Origin: Mizugakiibacter sp.
GTDB lineage: Bacteria > Pseudomonadota > Gammaproteobacteria > Xanthomonadales > Rhodanobacteraceae
Reading direction: 5' to 3'
Length of the DNA: 32,594 nt
Assembly (NCBI GenBank): GCA_003233305.1
Contig: QILI01000001.1
Coordinates: 1 to 32,594, forward strand
In this document: positions 21,882 to 30,307 of the stretch, piece by piece
Layout: every line of letters starts with the position of its first letter
How positions within the stretch are numbered: the first letter of the stretch is position 1
The notes under the pieces: model-generated
Told to the model about the DNA's origin: nothing
The model's input: the letters and a program-made list of their open reading frames with translations, nothing else
The model's database searches: none
Made by a program: the position numbers and the translations under genes

Positions 21882-23540
21882 TCAGCTATTCTGTCCCGCT
21901 GGCTTCGCATCTTGCAGGTCAATACGTAGATAGGAAGCAGAAACCGTAGTGTATTGATTGCTTTCGAAAAGCTGTACGGAAGGGAGGGGGTGCCAATCAC
22001 TGGGATCATCGGGCACATTCAGTTCCAGTATCTTAGATTTTTGACTAAAAAGGTTTGAAACAAACACCGCATGTCCACCATTGTCGCGACAATACAAAGC
22101 GCGTACCGGGGCTCCCAACAAGCCATTGCTATCCGGAATCCGAATCGCTGCGGCCAAGACATGTCGGGCCAATAGCTCCACCCCGGTTTCAATCTGTCCC
22201 GGTTCAGTTACCCGTAACCAACGAACCGCCCCAATCATCCATTCCCTGCGGGCCTCCATTTCGACTGGCAGAGCCAAGGCCACCAGCTCACCGACCTTGA
22301 TGCGTGTTGCTGTATCGAACGGCCACTGCAATCGATAACCACCAAGGCCTTGGTCCAACACTTCAACCTGCCATATCAGTAGTCCCGCACTGCCCTCTCG
22401 AATGGCCCACGAAGCACCTTGCTCTTGTGAATCCAGGGAAATGCCTGCGCCATGAATCCGAACCATGAATTCATCAAATTTAGCCCCCCCCGTCAAAGCA
22501 CGATGAACGCTATGTAAACCGACCACCACCTCCAGACAATGCCCGGCAGGCATGCGTTGACGATTGCGTGCAGCTACGCCACACCACGCCACCAACAGGC
22601 GATCAATGAAGGGGCGAGAAAATTCGCGGTCCTTATTGTTGATCCTGAAATGAAGAGTTTGGGCTTTACCGGGGCGCAATCCGATATTTTCGTTGATCAG
22701 CTCTCGTACCGACACTACGTCTATGCTCAATCCGCCAGGGCTACCGCTTACCCGCTCCTCAGGCAAGTAACCAGGCCCACCGTCGGTACCTGCATCCACT
22801 GCAATCCCTTCTTCAAGTCCCTCTGCCAAGCGGCAACGTGGCGACAATACCTCAGTCAAGGCAAAGGCCTCGTTCATTTCCGGAATGGTAAGGCCATAAG
22901 GATTGCCCAATGCAAATAAAAGCAGATGGGCATAGCAGTCACGAGAACTGGCTCTATGATGCTTAATTAAAACTGACCGGTCATTCAAACCAAGCTGTGC
23001 CGAAAAAGCGTACAAGGCATGTGCAAGCGCCCAAAGCCGGCTGGAGAGCTTTCGGTACAAACGATGTTGCCAATGCATGCTCCAACCCAAGTGAGTCAAA
23101 GCCAAAACCAGCAACTCAGCAACCAGTTTTTTACGCATGAACGGCAATTTACCCTTGGGGGCGCACAACTCATGAATGGCCAGCGAATAGCCCTGCGTCA
23201 GCACTGTATGCATGGCAACAGCCGTAGTTGCCATGTGAAACTTCGCTTTGGTCAGGGGAAAAGCTTCACTGAGAATCTGTCGCTCGAAACCGCTATCGAG
23301 CTGCAGGACTGTACGGCGTAGAAAACTCAATGTCTCGGCCCTGTCTCGCCCCGACCAGATGGTACTCAGATGCTCATGCAGTAACTTACTCAACTCACGC
23401 GATGCCAGTTCCGGATTGGCAAGTGGTAGCTGCGCAATGCGCTCGCTCATACCCCGTACACTGGAGGGAAAGGAATCCGTCGCGGGGTGCCGTGCCCCCA
23501 ACCCAGCCACCAGCCCTGCGTATGCTTGAACCGTATCCAT
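21882..23540 (-). CDS. Large PilZ-like C-terminal domain protein, function unknown
   Basis: A 552-residue soluble protein. The first 250 residues are mainly helical and unrecognised (for example LPFMRKKLVAELLVLAL). A C-terminal part around 394-460 looks PilZ-like: LDQGLGGYRLQW in place of the D-x-S-x-x-G motif (Gly for Ser), then VGELVALALP and GAVRWLRVTEPGQIETGVELLA. The upstream RxxxR motif of c-di-GMP binders is not evident, so nucleotide binding is doubtful. I recall similar proteins in other proteobacteria annotated as PilZ-domain or hypothetical. AAGGA precedes two closely spaced ATGs; 23540 has the better spacing (nine bases) and 23546 is the alternative. It heads the ispG-cmk-rpsA-ihfB-lapAB array. 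Confidence 0.6.
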   Translation of the reverse strand: MDTVQAYAGLVAGLGARHPATDSFPSSVRGMSERIAQLPLANPELASRELSKLLHEHLSTIWSGRDRAETLSFLRRTVLQLDSGFERQILSEAFPLTKAKFHMATTAVAMHTVLTQGYSLAIHELCAPKGKLPFMRKKLVAELLVLALTHLGWSMHWQHRLYRKLSSRLWALAHALYAFSAQLGLNDRSVLIKHHRASSRDCYAHLLLFALGNPYGLTIPEMNEAFALTEVLSPRCRLAEGLEEGIAVDAGTDGGPGYLPEERVSGSPGGLSIDVVSVRELINENIGLRPGKAQTLHFRINNKDREFSRPFIDRLLVAWCGVAARNRQRMPAGHCLEVVVGLHSVHRALTGGAKFDEFMVRIHGAGISLDSQEQGASWAIREGSAGLLIWQVEVLDQGLGGYRLQWPFDTATRIKVGELVALALPVEMEARREWMIGAVRWLRVTEPGQIETGVELLARHVLAAAIRIPDSNGLLGAPVRALYCRDNGGHAVFVSNLFSQKSKILELNVPDDPSDWHPLPSVQLFESNQYTTVSASYLRIDLQDAKPAGQNS

Positions 23541-23802
23541 AATCATCAATCCTTAGTCCATCCTCAAACAAGGCCCGCTTGCGACATCCGGAAAACTTCA
23601 TCGCCAACCCGTCCCGGGTAGCATACCTGCTGATTTTTCACCCAGCGGCTGGTCGAAAAATAAGATGGTTAATTCGGACTTGCAGACACTTGATTAACGG
23701 AAGCTCCTACTTCCAGATTGTTGTATTGTGCCACATAGATCGTTGGTGATTGAGTGGTTTAGTGCGCTGAAAAGTACCCACCCCGCCCGGTATTCTTAAT
23801 TC

Positions 23803-25194
23803 ATGCTGCCCAATCCGAATCGAGATCCATGCTTGCGAGCCCAAGCTGAAGCAGCCTTGGGGCGGGCTACGGGCGCCCCCTTGAGTGCCGGCAACAAGGT
23901 CGACTTGCTGATTGATGCACCCCAACACTACGCTTGTTGGCAGGAGGCCATTGCCGGAGCCAAGCATAGTATTCGTTTGGAAAACTACATTTTCGCTAAT
24001 GACTCGGTGGGTCAAGCCTTTCTGTCTCTGCTCTGTGAACGAGCCAGAGCAGGCCTGCGAGTACGCTTGGTCGTGGATTGGCTGGGCTGTAAGAAACTTG
24101 GTAGCCGGGGCTTCTGGAAACCTTTTCTGAAGGCGGGTGGTGAAGTACGTTTCTACAATCCTATTCACTTCAGCGAACCATTCGGCTGGATCAGCCGGGA
24201 CCACCGCAAACTGTTAGTCGTAGATGGGCAATGGGGCTCAGTATCGGGAGTCTGCATTGCCTCCCAATGGCTGGGTCAGCCACACCGTGGTATCGCTCCG
24301 TGGAGGGACACGGGTATACATATCAGGGGTCCAGCTGTCCGCGAGCTGATTCAGGCCTTCGAATCCTCTTGGGCCAGCTTGGGGCCAACCGAACATATTC
24401 CGGATCCTGAACTTACCGATCAGGGGGCGATCACCTTGCGAGTCATTGCCAGTACCCCGGCCAGTGCTTCGATGTTCCGACTTGACCATCTGGTGGCCAC
24501 GCTGGCTGAACAGAGATTATGGATTGCCGATGCGTATTTTGTGGCTCTACCCTCTTATGTTCAGGCTCTTTCCGCAGCAGCATGTGATGGCGTGGATGTG
24601 CGCCTACTGATTCCCGGAAGCAGCGATCTACGCGCTGTTGCAGCTGTCGGCCGTTCGACCTACCGCTCACTGCTTGAGGCTGGGGTCCGCGTGTTTGAGT
24701 GGAATGGCTCAATGATGCACGCCAAGACGGCGGTTGCCGACGGCCGCTGGAGCCGGATCGGCTCATCAAATCTCAACCTTTCAAGTTGGCTGGCCAACCT
24801 CGAGATTGACGTAGCGATCGAAGATACGGGTTTCGCTGAACTCATGACCACGCAATACTTGACGGATCTTGACAACGCCACCGAACTTCTACTGGCCGGA
24901 CGCCGGGCCCGGCCACTACCCGGCACGACTCAGCCGAAACACCCTCGACAGCGTGGTAACTCGGGACGAACCGCCGCCGGAGCCGTGCGCCTGGTCAATA
25001 CGGTCGGGGCCACGTTGCTTCCACACCGCGACATGGGTCGCTCTGAACGTGGTCTGCTGACTAATACCGCGCTGATCCTGCTGACTTTGGGTGGGATTGG
25101 CCTGTTCAGGCCCGCTTGGCTGGCCTGGCCACTATCTGCCGTGATGATATGGATTGGCATAAGCCTGGTCTGGAAGCGGCTGCGAAAACCTTGA
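23803..25194 (+). CDS. Cardiolipin synthase-like phospholipase D protein (ClsB-like)
   Basis: A 463-residue PLD-superfamily protein likely joining phosphatidyl groups to make cardiolipin or related lipids at the inner membrane. Two HKD motifs are intact: His134-x-Lys136-x4-Asp141 in DHRKLLVVD and His306-x-Lys308-x4-Asp313 in MHAKTAVAD, each followed by the usual Gly/Ser-Asn region (SGV, GSSN). LENYIFANDSVG and PWRDTGIHIRGPAV are typical of ClsB. There is no N-terminal membrane helix, but a C-terminal hydrophobic hairpin at about 418-458 follows a basic, proline-rich linker. No Shine-Dalgarno precedes ATG 23803. The 262 bases to the divergent PilZ-like gene must hold the promoters. Confidence 0.88.
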   Translation: MLPNPNRDPCLRAQAEAALGRATGAPLSAGNKVDLLIDAPQHYACWQEAIAGAKHSIRLENYIFANDSVGQAFLSLLCERARAGLRVRLVVDWLGCKKLGSRGFWKPFLKAGGEVRFYNPIHFSEPFGWISRDHRKLLVVDGQWGSVSGVCIASQWLGQPHRGIAPWRDTGIHIRGPAVRELIQAFESSWASLGPTEHIPDPELTDQGAITLRVIASTPASASMFRLDHLVATLAEQRLWIADAYFVALPSYVQALSAAACDGVDVRLLIPGSSDLRAVAAVGRSTYRSLLEAGVRVFEWNGSMMHAKTAVADGRWSRIGSSNLNLSSWLANLEIDVAIEDTGFAELMTTQYLTDLDNATELLLAGRRARPLPGTTQPKHPRQRGNSGRTAAGAVRLVNTVGATLLPHRDMGRSERGLLTNTALILLTLGGIGLFRPAWLAWPLSAVMIWIGISLVWKRLRKP

Positions 25195-25517
25195 CTCAAC
25201 CAAGCGGGCACCTCGAAAACCCGTAGCGAGTGGTTCGAGTATGGCCCCGGCTCCCATCAGGTTGCAGCCGGGAAAAGGTAATAGGAAACAAGCGGGCCAC
25301 AGCCGTCTTCGCTATTCCCGTGCGAGCGGGTATCCGGTGAAAGAAGTTATGGCTACGCAGTAGGTATTTGACTACTCAATATGATATCTCATGCCAACGA
25401 CCGCACGCTGGATCCCTGATCTGCACCCGGAATGATGCCCCTTTATTATCCATCTGCGGGCACTCAGTATCCAAGGCAACAAAGCTGCTGCTCTCCCTGT
25501 AGGTGGGGGACTAGAAT
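25195..25517. other. 323-base intergenic region with several inverted repeats
   Basis: This follows the cardiolipin synthase gene and precedes xseA. It holds CTCGAA...TTCGAG (25212-25217 / 25234-25239), CCCGGCT...AGCCGGG (25246-25252 / 25266-25272, 13-base loop), CCCG...CGGG (25317-25320 / 25327-25330) and two copies of CAAGCGGGC. GGGAAAAGG and CCGGTGAAAG resemble parts of a cobalamin riboswitch, but the order and the box after them do not fit. It may be a 3' terminator region plus an xseA leader. There is no T-run and no ORF that I trust. Confidence 0.35.
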
Positions 25518-26855
25518 GTGGGCCGCATGCACACCAGTAATGAAATTCTCACCCCAAGCGACCTCAACAGGCTGGCCCGGACCCTGATCGAGGACGCCTT
25601 GCCGATGATCTGGATCGAAGGCGAACTTTCCAACTTGGCCCGTCCGGCATCCGGTCACTGGTACTTCAGCCTCAAAGATGCCTCAGCCCAGGTCCGCTGC
25701 GCCATGTTCCGGCCCCGTACCTCGGCATTGCGCTTCAAACCAGAGAACGGCATGCAGGTTCTGCTCCGGGCTCGGGCCAGTGTGTACGAGCCGCGTGGCG
25801 AGTTTCAGTTGATTGTCGAACACCTGGAGGAAGCGGGGGCCGGGGCACTGGCTCGGGCGTTTGAACAATGCAAGGCGCGGCTCGCCGCCGAAGGGCTCTT
25901 TGATGAGAGCCGAAAAAAATCACTGCCACGTTTTGCCCGTCGTATCGGGGTACTGACCTCACCCAGCGGAGCGGTCATCCGTGACATCATCAATGTTCTA
26001 TCACGACGTTTTCCACTGCTCGAAGTCGATTTACTTCCGGTACCCGTACAAGGAACCGGCGCGGCAGCCGAGATCAGAGAACAGCTCAGCATTGCCGACG
26101 CCAGTCATCGCTATGATGTCTTGATCCTGGCTCGAGGTGGCGGCTCGGCCGAAGACCTGGCTCCGTTCAACGACGAGATCTTGGCCCGCACCATTGCCGC
26201 CTGTACAACGCCCGTAGTCTCGGCAGTCGGCCATGAAACCGATTTCAGTATCACCGATTTTGTAGCGGATCTGCGCGCTCCGACCCCCTCTGCCGCCGCC
26301 GAGTTGGTGACCCCCGATCAGTCCGTATTGTATTCACGTCTGCTCACCTATCAGCAGAGCTTGACCCGCTGGGTCCGACGCCAACTGCAAAGCACCGCAC
26401 AACACCTTGATTACCTACAGGCCCGCCTACAGGCCCGACATCCCCAAGCCCAACTGAATGTTGATCGTGAACACCTGCGGGTACTGCAGCGGCAACTGCA
26501 GCAGATCCTGGCCAAACAACAGCGCGAACGCGCTCATCGCCTGAGTCAGGCCTTGCTGCGTCTTCAGGGCCTGGATCCGTATCGGCAGCTTAACTTTCGC
26601 AAGCAGGCGCTTGAAGCATTGCACCGCCGCCTGCAACGGGCTTGGAGACAGCGTATCGAACGAGCTCATTCGGCTCTGACACAAAGTTTCCGAACCCTGC
26701 AGGCACTAGGGCCGCTGGCGACACTGGAACGCGGCTATGCAATTCTTCTCGATGCCCAAGGACACGTTATCCGTTCGGTAGCCACGCTCGAGCCCGGCCA
26801 GAAACTCCAAGCCCAACTTGCCGATGGTCGAGTGAAACTGGAAATTATTGAATAA
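25518..26855 (+). CDS. xseA: Exodeoxyribonuclease VII large subunit
   Basis: XseA forms ExoVII with XseB and degrades single-stranded DNA from both ends to short oligonucleotides. The 445 residues show the N-terminal OB-fold (LPMIWIEGELSNLARPASGHWYFSLKD), the catalytic core (GVLTSPSGAVIRDI, ARGGGSAEDLAPFNDE, AVGHETDFSITDFVADLRAPTPSAAAE) and a long C-terminal coiled coil rich in Gln, Arg and Leu (about 275-410). GTG 25518 is chosen as start because AGGTGGGGGA ends seven bases before it; ATG 25527 is the alternative. xseB is not adjacent. Confidence 0.95.
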   Translation: MGRMHTSNEILTPSDLNRLARTLIEDALPMIWIEGELSNLARPASGHWYFSLKDASAQVRCAMFRPRTSALRFKPENGMQVLLRARASVYEPRGEFQLIVEHLEEAGAGALARAFEQCKARLAAEGLFDESRKKSLPRFARRIGVLTSPSGAVIRDIINVLSRRFPLLEVDLLPVPVQGTGAAAEIREQLSIADASHRYDVLILARGGGSAEDLAPFNDEILARTIAACTTPVVSAVGHETDFSITDFVADLRAPTPSAAAELVTPDQSVLYSRLLTYQQSLTRWVRRQLQSTAQHLDYLQARLQARHPQAQLNVDREHLRVLQRQLQQILAKQQRERAHRLSQALLRLQGLDPYRQLNFRKQALEALHRRLQRAWRQRIERAHSALTQSFRTLQALGPLATLERGYAILLDAQGHVIRSVATLEPGQKLQAQLADGRVKLEIIE

Positions 26856-26858
26856 ACT

Positions 26859-26882
26859 GAACGGGGTACCAATACCCGGTTC
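26859..26882 (+). terminator. Hairpin just after xseA
   Basis: GAACGGGGTA (26859-26868) and TACCCGGTTC (26873-26882) pair over ten positions with one G-G mismatch, closed by a CCAA loop. It starts four bases after the xseA stop. No T-run follows, so it may stabilise the 3' end or act with Rho rather than be a full intrinsic terminator. Confidence 0.4.
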
Positions 26883-27031
26883 CTGTTGCCCCAAGCGTCC
26901 TGTAGGGTGCCACGCTGTGCCACACTCCATTTCTCGGCAAAGAGCTGCAAAGCACTTTTTTACCCCTCACCCGCGCCCGGTAATACCGGCCGGACGCCTC
27001 CGACACGGTCAATGGACCGGAAGGACTGTCC

Positions 27032-28675
27032 GTGAAAGCATCCGATTTATTTGTCAAGGCATTGGAAGCCGAGGGCGTGAAGTGCATCTTCGGCGTACCT
27101 GGCGAAGAAAATCTCGACTTGGTCGAGTCGCTACGTAATTCCTCCATTCGCCTGGTCGTGACCCGGCACGAACAGGCCGCGGGATTCATGGCGGCCACCT
27201 GGGGGCGGTTGACCGGTGAAGCGGGTGTGGCCCTGGCCACGCTCGGCCCTGGCGCTACCAATCTGGTCACCGCCGCCGCCTACGCCCAGCTTGGGGCCAT
27301 GCCGATGCTGATGATCACCGGTCAGAAGCCAATCCGGATGCACAAGCAGGGTTTGTTCCAACTGGTCGATGTGGTCGATATGATGCATTCGCTGACCCAA
27401 TACACCCAACAGATTGTATCGGCGGAAAGTATCCCCGCCCGCATCCGCGAGGCCTTTCGCCGGGCCGAAGAAGAGCGGCCGGGTGCGGTGCATCTCGAAC
27501 TACCCGAAGATGTGGCCCGCGACAACATCGAAGATCCCGTTTTACTGCCGACTGAATATGCCCGTCGTCCTACCGCTGATGAGGCCGCACTTCAGCAAGC
27601 GGTACAGGCCATTCACGATTCAAAACATCCGCTGCTGATGCTTGGAGCCGGGGCCAATCGTCAACGCACCGCACAAGCCTTGCGTAACCTGATTGACACG
27701 CTGCACATCCCCTTTTTCACTACGCAGATGGGCAAAGGGGTGATCGACGAGAATCACCCCCTGTGGCTCGGCAACGCGACCTTATCGGCGGGTGACTTCA
27801 TACACCGGGCCATCGATGCGGCCGATACGATTATCAATGTCGGCCATGATGTGGTCGAAAAGCCACCCTTCTTCATGCATCGGGGGCGCCGCATTGTCAT
27901 CCATATCAACTTTTCCTCGGCCCAAGTTGATTCGGTTTACTTCCCACAGATCGAGGTGGTGGGCGATATTGCCAACACCATCAAACGCCTGACCCAGGAA
28001 CTTACGGCCCCATCGCACTGGGATTTCAGTTTCTTCGACCGGGTGCGTGATGCCTTTCACGCCCAATTGCGAGAACATGCTGAAGATTCACGATTTCCCA
28101 TGCATCCGGCACGGATAGTCGATGACACCCGCAAGATCATGCCCGATGACGGCATGCTGTGTCTCGACAACGGTATGTACAAGATCTGGTATGCCCGCTA
28201 TTACCTGGCTAAGCTGCCGAATACGATCCTACTGGACAATGCCCTAGCCTCGATGGGTGCCGGCCTGCCCTCAGCGATGGCCGCAAAGATGGTCTATCCA
28301 GAACGCCGCGTTCTGGCTATTTGTGGCGATGGCGGTTTCATGATGAATGCTCAGGAACTGGAAACAGCCGTGCGTCTGCAGCTCGACCTGGTCATCCTGC
28401 TGTTGCATGACGATGGCTACGGAATGATCCGTTGGAAACAGGCAGAAATGGGGTTCCCCGAATATGGGATGGCCTTTGGCAACCCCGATTTTGTTGCCTT
28501 TGCCGAGGCCCACGGAGCCCACGGACACCGACCGGCCCGTGCCGATGATTTCGCCCCGACGCTGGAACGCGCCTTCAGCGAAGGTGGCGTACATTTGATC
28601 GACCTAGCGATTGATTATTCCGTCAATCATGCGGTGCTGGATGACGAGATCCCCCGCCTCAGCGCCGCACTTTAA
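27032..28675 (+). CDS. Acetolactate synthase large-subunit homologue (catabolic AlsS-like)
   Basis: A thiamine diphosphate enzyme expected to condense two pyruvates to acetolactate, or a related 2-oxo acid reaction. The 547 residues show the N-terminal PYR domain with the activating glutamate in RHEQAAGFMA (Glu47), the middle domain, and the PP domain with GDG (432-434) and the second metal ligand around HDDGYGMI (Asp460), which resembles the VDN of Klebsiella AlsS more than the biosynthetic NN. No small regulatory subunit and no acetolactate decarboxylase follow. AAGGA precedes GTG 27032. Only 22 bases separate it from the aldehyde dehydrogenase start, so the two form one transcription unit. 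The true substrate is uncertain. Confidence 0.85.
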   Translation: MKASDLFVKALEAEGVKCIFGVPGEENLDLVESLRNSSIRLVVTRHEQAAGFMAATWGRLTGEAGVALATLGPGATNLVTAAAYAQLGAMPMLMITGQKPIRMHKQGLFQLVDVVDMMHSLTQYTQQIVSAESIPARIREAFRRAEEERPGAVHLELPEDVARDNIEDPVLLPTEYARRPTADEAALQQAVQAIHDSKHPLLMLGAGANRQRTAQALRNLIDTLHIPFFTTQMGKGVIDENHPLWLGNATLSAGDFIHRAIDAADTIINVGHDVVEKPPFFMHRGRRIVIHINFSSAQVDSVYFPQIEVVGDIANTIKRLTQELTAPSHWDFSFFDRVRDAFHAQLREHAEDSRFPMHPARIVDDTRKIMPDDGMLCLDNGMYKIWYARYYLAKLPNTILLDNALASMGAGLPSAMAAKMVYPERRVLAICGDGGFMMNAQELETAVRLQLDLVILLLHDDGYGMIRWKQAEMGFPEYGMAFGNPDFVAFAEAHGAHGHRPARADDFAPTLERAFSEGGVHLIDLAIDYSVNHAVLDDEIPRLSAAL

Positions 28676-28697
28676 CCCCCCTCACAAGGAACCCCTC

Positions 28698-30128
28698 ATG
28701 CTCAAGGAACGTTATCCCTATTACCTGGCTAACCAGCCGCAACAACCTAATGCCGACCTCGAAGTGCTGGACAAATACTCAGGCAAGATCGCTACGCGCG
28801 TAGCCCTGCCCGATGACCAGGTGGTGGAGCAAGCCATCAGTGCCGCCGTTGCCGCCGAAGCGCCGATGCGGGCATTGCGTCCCTACCAGCGTCAGCAAAT
28901 CCTCGAACACTGTGTCAAACGCTTTCGCGAACGCGCTGAGGAACTGGCGCTGGCCCTATGTATTGAGGCTGGCAAACCGATCAAGGATGCTCACGGTGAA
29001 GTGACCCGTCTGATCGACACCTTTAAAGTGGCCGCCGAAGAAACTGTGCGTATCGATGGTCAGGTGATGAATCTAGAAATCTCCGAACGGGCCAAAGGCT
29101 ATCGGGGCTTCATCAAGCGTGTACCCATTGGGGCCTGTTCGTTTATTTCACCGTTCAACTTTCCACTCAACCTGGTTGCCCACAAGGTCGCACCCGCCAT
29201 TGCAGCGGGCTGTCCGTTTGTTCTGAAACCTTCGGAGCGCACCCCCATCGGGGCCTTGATCATCGGTGAAGTCCTGGCTGAAACCGACCTTCCCGATGGT
29301 GCGTTTTCAATCCTTCCGGTCACCGGCGCACATGCCGGGCCATTCGTGCAAGACGAGCGGCTCAAGCTATTGTCGTTTACCGGCAGCCAGATCGGTTGGC
29401 AACTCAAGAGCCAAGCAGGACGCAAGAAAGTGGTGCTGGAACTGGGTGGCAGCGCCGGTTGTATCGTCGATGCTGACCAATCAGCACGTATGGAATTCGT
29501 CATCGACCGGATCATTACCGGGGCCTATTACCAGTCCGGGCAAAGCTGCATCAGCGTGCAGCGTATCTTCGTGCATCAATCACTTTATGATGATTTTCGC
29601 AGCCGCTTTATCGCCAGAGCAAAGACCTTAAAATCCGGTGACCCGAAGAGAACAGAGACCTTTATTGGCCCGGTTATCGACGAGCCCGCTGCGCAGCGTA
29701 TTGAGCAGTGGATCAATGCAGCCGTCGAACAAGGTGCGAAAGTACTTTGCGGTGGCTCACGTCAGGGCACCATGGTCGAGGCCTGTGTGCTCGAAAACGT
29801 AGCGCATGACAGCATCATCTATCGGGATGAAGTTTTTGGTCCGGTGGCCATGATCGAAGCCTTTGACAACTTCGATGCCGCTCTTGCCGCAATCAACGAT
29901 TCCGACTTCGGACTACAGGCTGGAGTGTTCACCAATGATCTGAGCCACACCATGCAAGCCTGGGATGAGTTAGTACAGGGTGGAGTGGTGGTCGGTGATA
30001 TTCCCAGTTTCAGGGTTGACAACATGCCCTATGGCGGCGTGAAACGCTCTGGCTGCGGTCGTGAGGGTATTCGCTGGGCCATCGCCGACATGAGTGAGGA
30101 GCGGCTGCTGGTGCTGCGGGATGTCTGA
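28698..30128 (+). CDS. NAD(P)-dependent aldehyde dehydrogenase family protein
   Basis: A 476-residue ALDH-superfamily enzyme oxidising an aldehyde to its acid. Visible catalytic set: Asn154 in SPFNFPLN, Lys177 in LKPSERTP, Glu248 in LELGGSAG and nucleophile Cys284 in QSGQSCISVQR. The C terminus has DNMPYGGVKRSGCGREG. ATG 28698 has AAGGA eight bases upstream and the normal N terminus; the frame to 28611 overlaps the previous gene. It is coupled in layout to the acetolactate synthase homologue, a pairing I recall from other proteobacteria, so the pair may act on one branched or short-chain substrate route. That is inference. Confidence 0.9.
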   Translation: MLKERYPYYLANQPQQPNADLEVLDKYSGKIATRVALPDDQVVEQAISAAVAAEAPMRALRPYQRQQILEHCVKRFRERAEELALALCIEAGKPIKDAHGEVTRLIDTFKVAAEETVRIDGQVMNLEISERAKGYRGFIKRVPIGACSFISPFNFPLNLVAHKVAPAIAAGCPFVLKPSERTPIGALIIGEVLAETDLPDGAFSILPVTGAHAGPFVQDERLKLLSFTGSQIGWQLKSQAGRKKVVLELGGSAGCIVDADQSARMEFVIDRIITGAYYQSGQSCISVQRIFVHQSLYDDFRSRFIARAKTLKSGDPKRTETFIGPVIDEPAAQRIEQWINAAVEQGAKVLCGGSRQGTMVEACVLENVAHDSIIYRDEVFGPVAMIEAFDNFDAALAAINDSDFGLQAGVFTNDLSHTMQAWDELVQGGVVVGDIPSFRVDNMPYGGVKRSGCGREGIRWAIADMSEERLLVLRDV

Positions 30129-30151
30129 GGCCGAAGACCGCTGAGTGCAAC

Positions 30152-30276
30152 GCAAGAGCGGGGTCAGTTCTCGCATTGTAACATTTGTCCATGTATATCC
30201 GCCTTTCGTTGTACCCATTCAACACATCGCATTGGTTGTGGAAATGTTACAATGCGAGAACTGACCCCGCTCTTGC
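30152..30276. mobile_element. 125-bp MITE-like palindromic element
   Basis: Positions 30152-30186 and 30242-30276 are perfect inverted repeats of 35 bp around a 55-base centre. The arms contain GGGGTCAGTTCTCGCATTG and GTAACATTT. There is no transposase inside; the small minus-strand frame across it is the tail-like MDKCYNARTDPA. I recall similar termini beside Y1/REP-associated transposases in gammaproteobacteria, but this is memory, not a search. It sits between the convergent stops of the aldehyde dehydrogenase and fumC, where its hairpin could also end transcription from both sides. Confidence 0.75.
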
Positions 30277-30290
30277 CGCTCTTGCCGCTC
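30267..30290. repeat. Short 9-bp tandem repeat at the element edge
   Basis: CCGCTCTTG occurs twice (30267-30275, 30276-30284) and is followed by CCGCTC (30285-30290). It begins inside the right arm of the palindromic element and extends past it, so slippage or imprecise insertion at the element end is likely. Confidence 0.7.
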
Positions 30291-30307
30291 AGGGCGATTC
30301 GGAATGA

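Noticed and set aside
25231-25256. Possible tRNA 3' end (GGTTCGAG ... CTCCCA)
   Set aside because: The T-stem does not pair and no acceptor or anticodon arm can be found upstream.
25253-25345. Cobalamin riboswitch before xseA
   Set aside because: Some short motifs look similar, but the order of the conserved boxes is wrong and xseA is not a B12-related gene.
30010-30225. Minus ORF across the palindromic element as a possible transposase
   Set aside because: It is far too short, overlaps the aldehyde dehydrogenase, and has no Y1 motif. It only reads through the element's arm.
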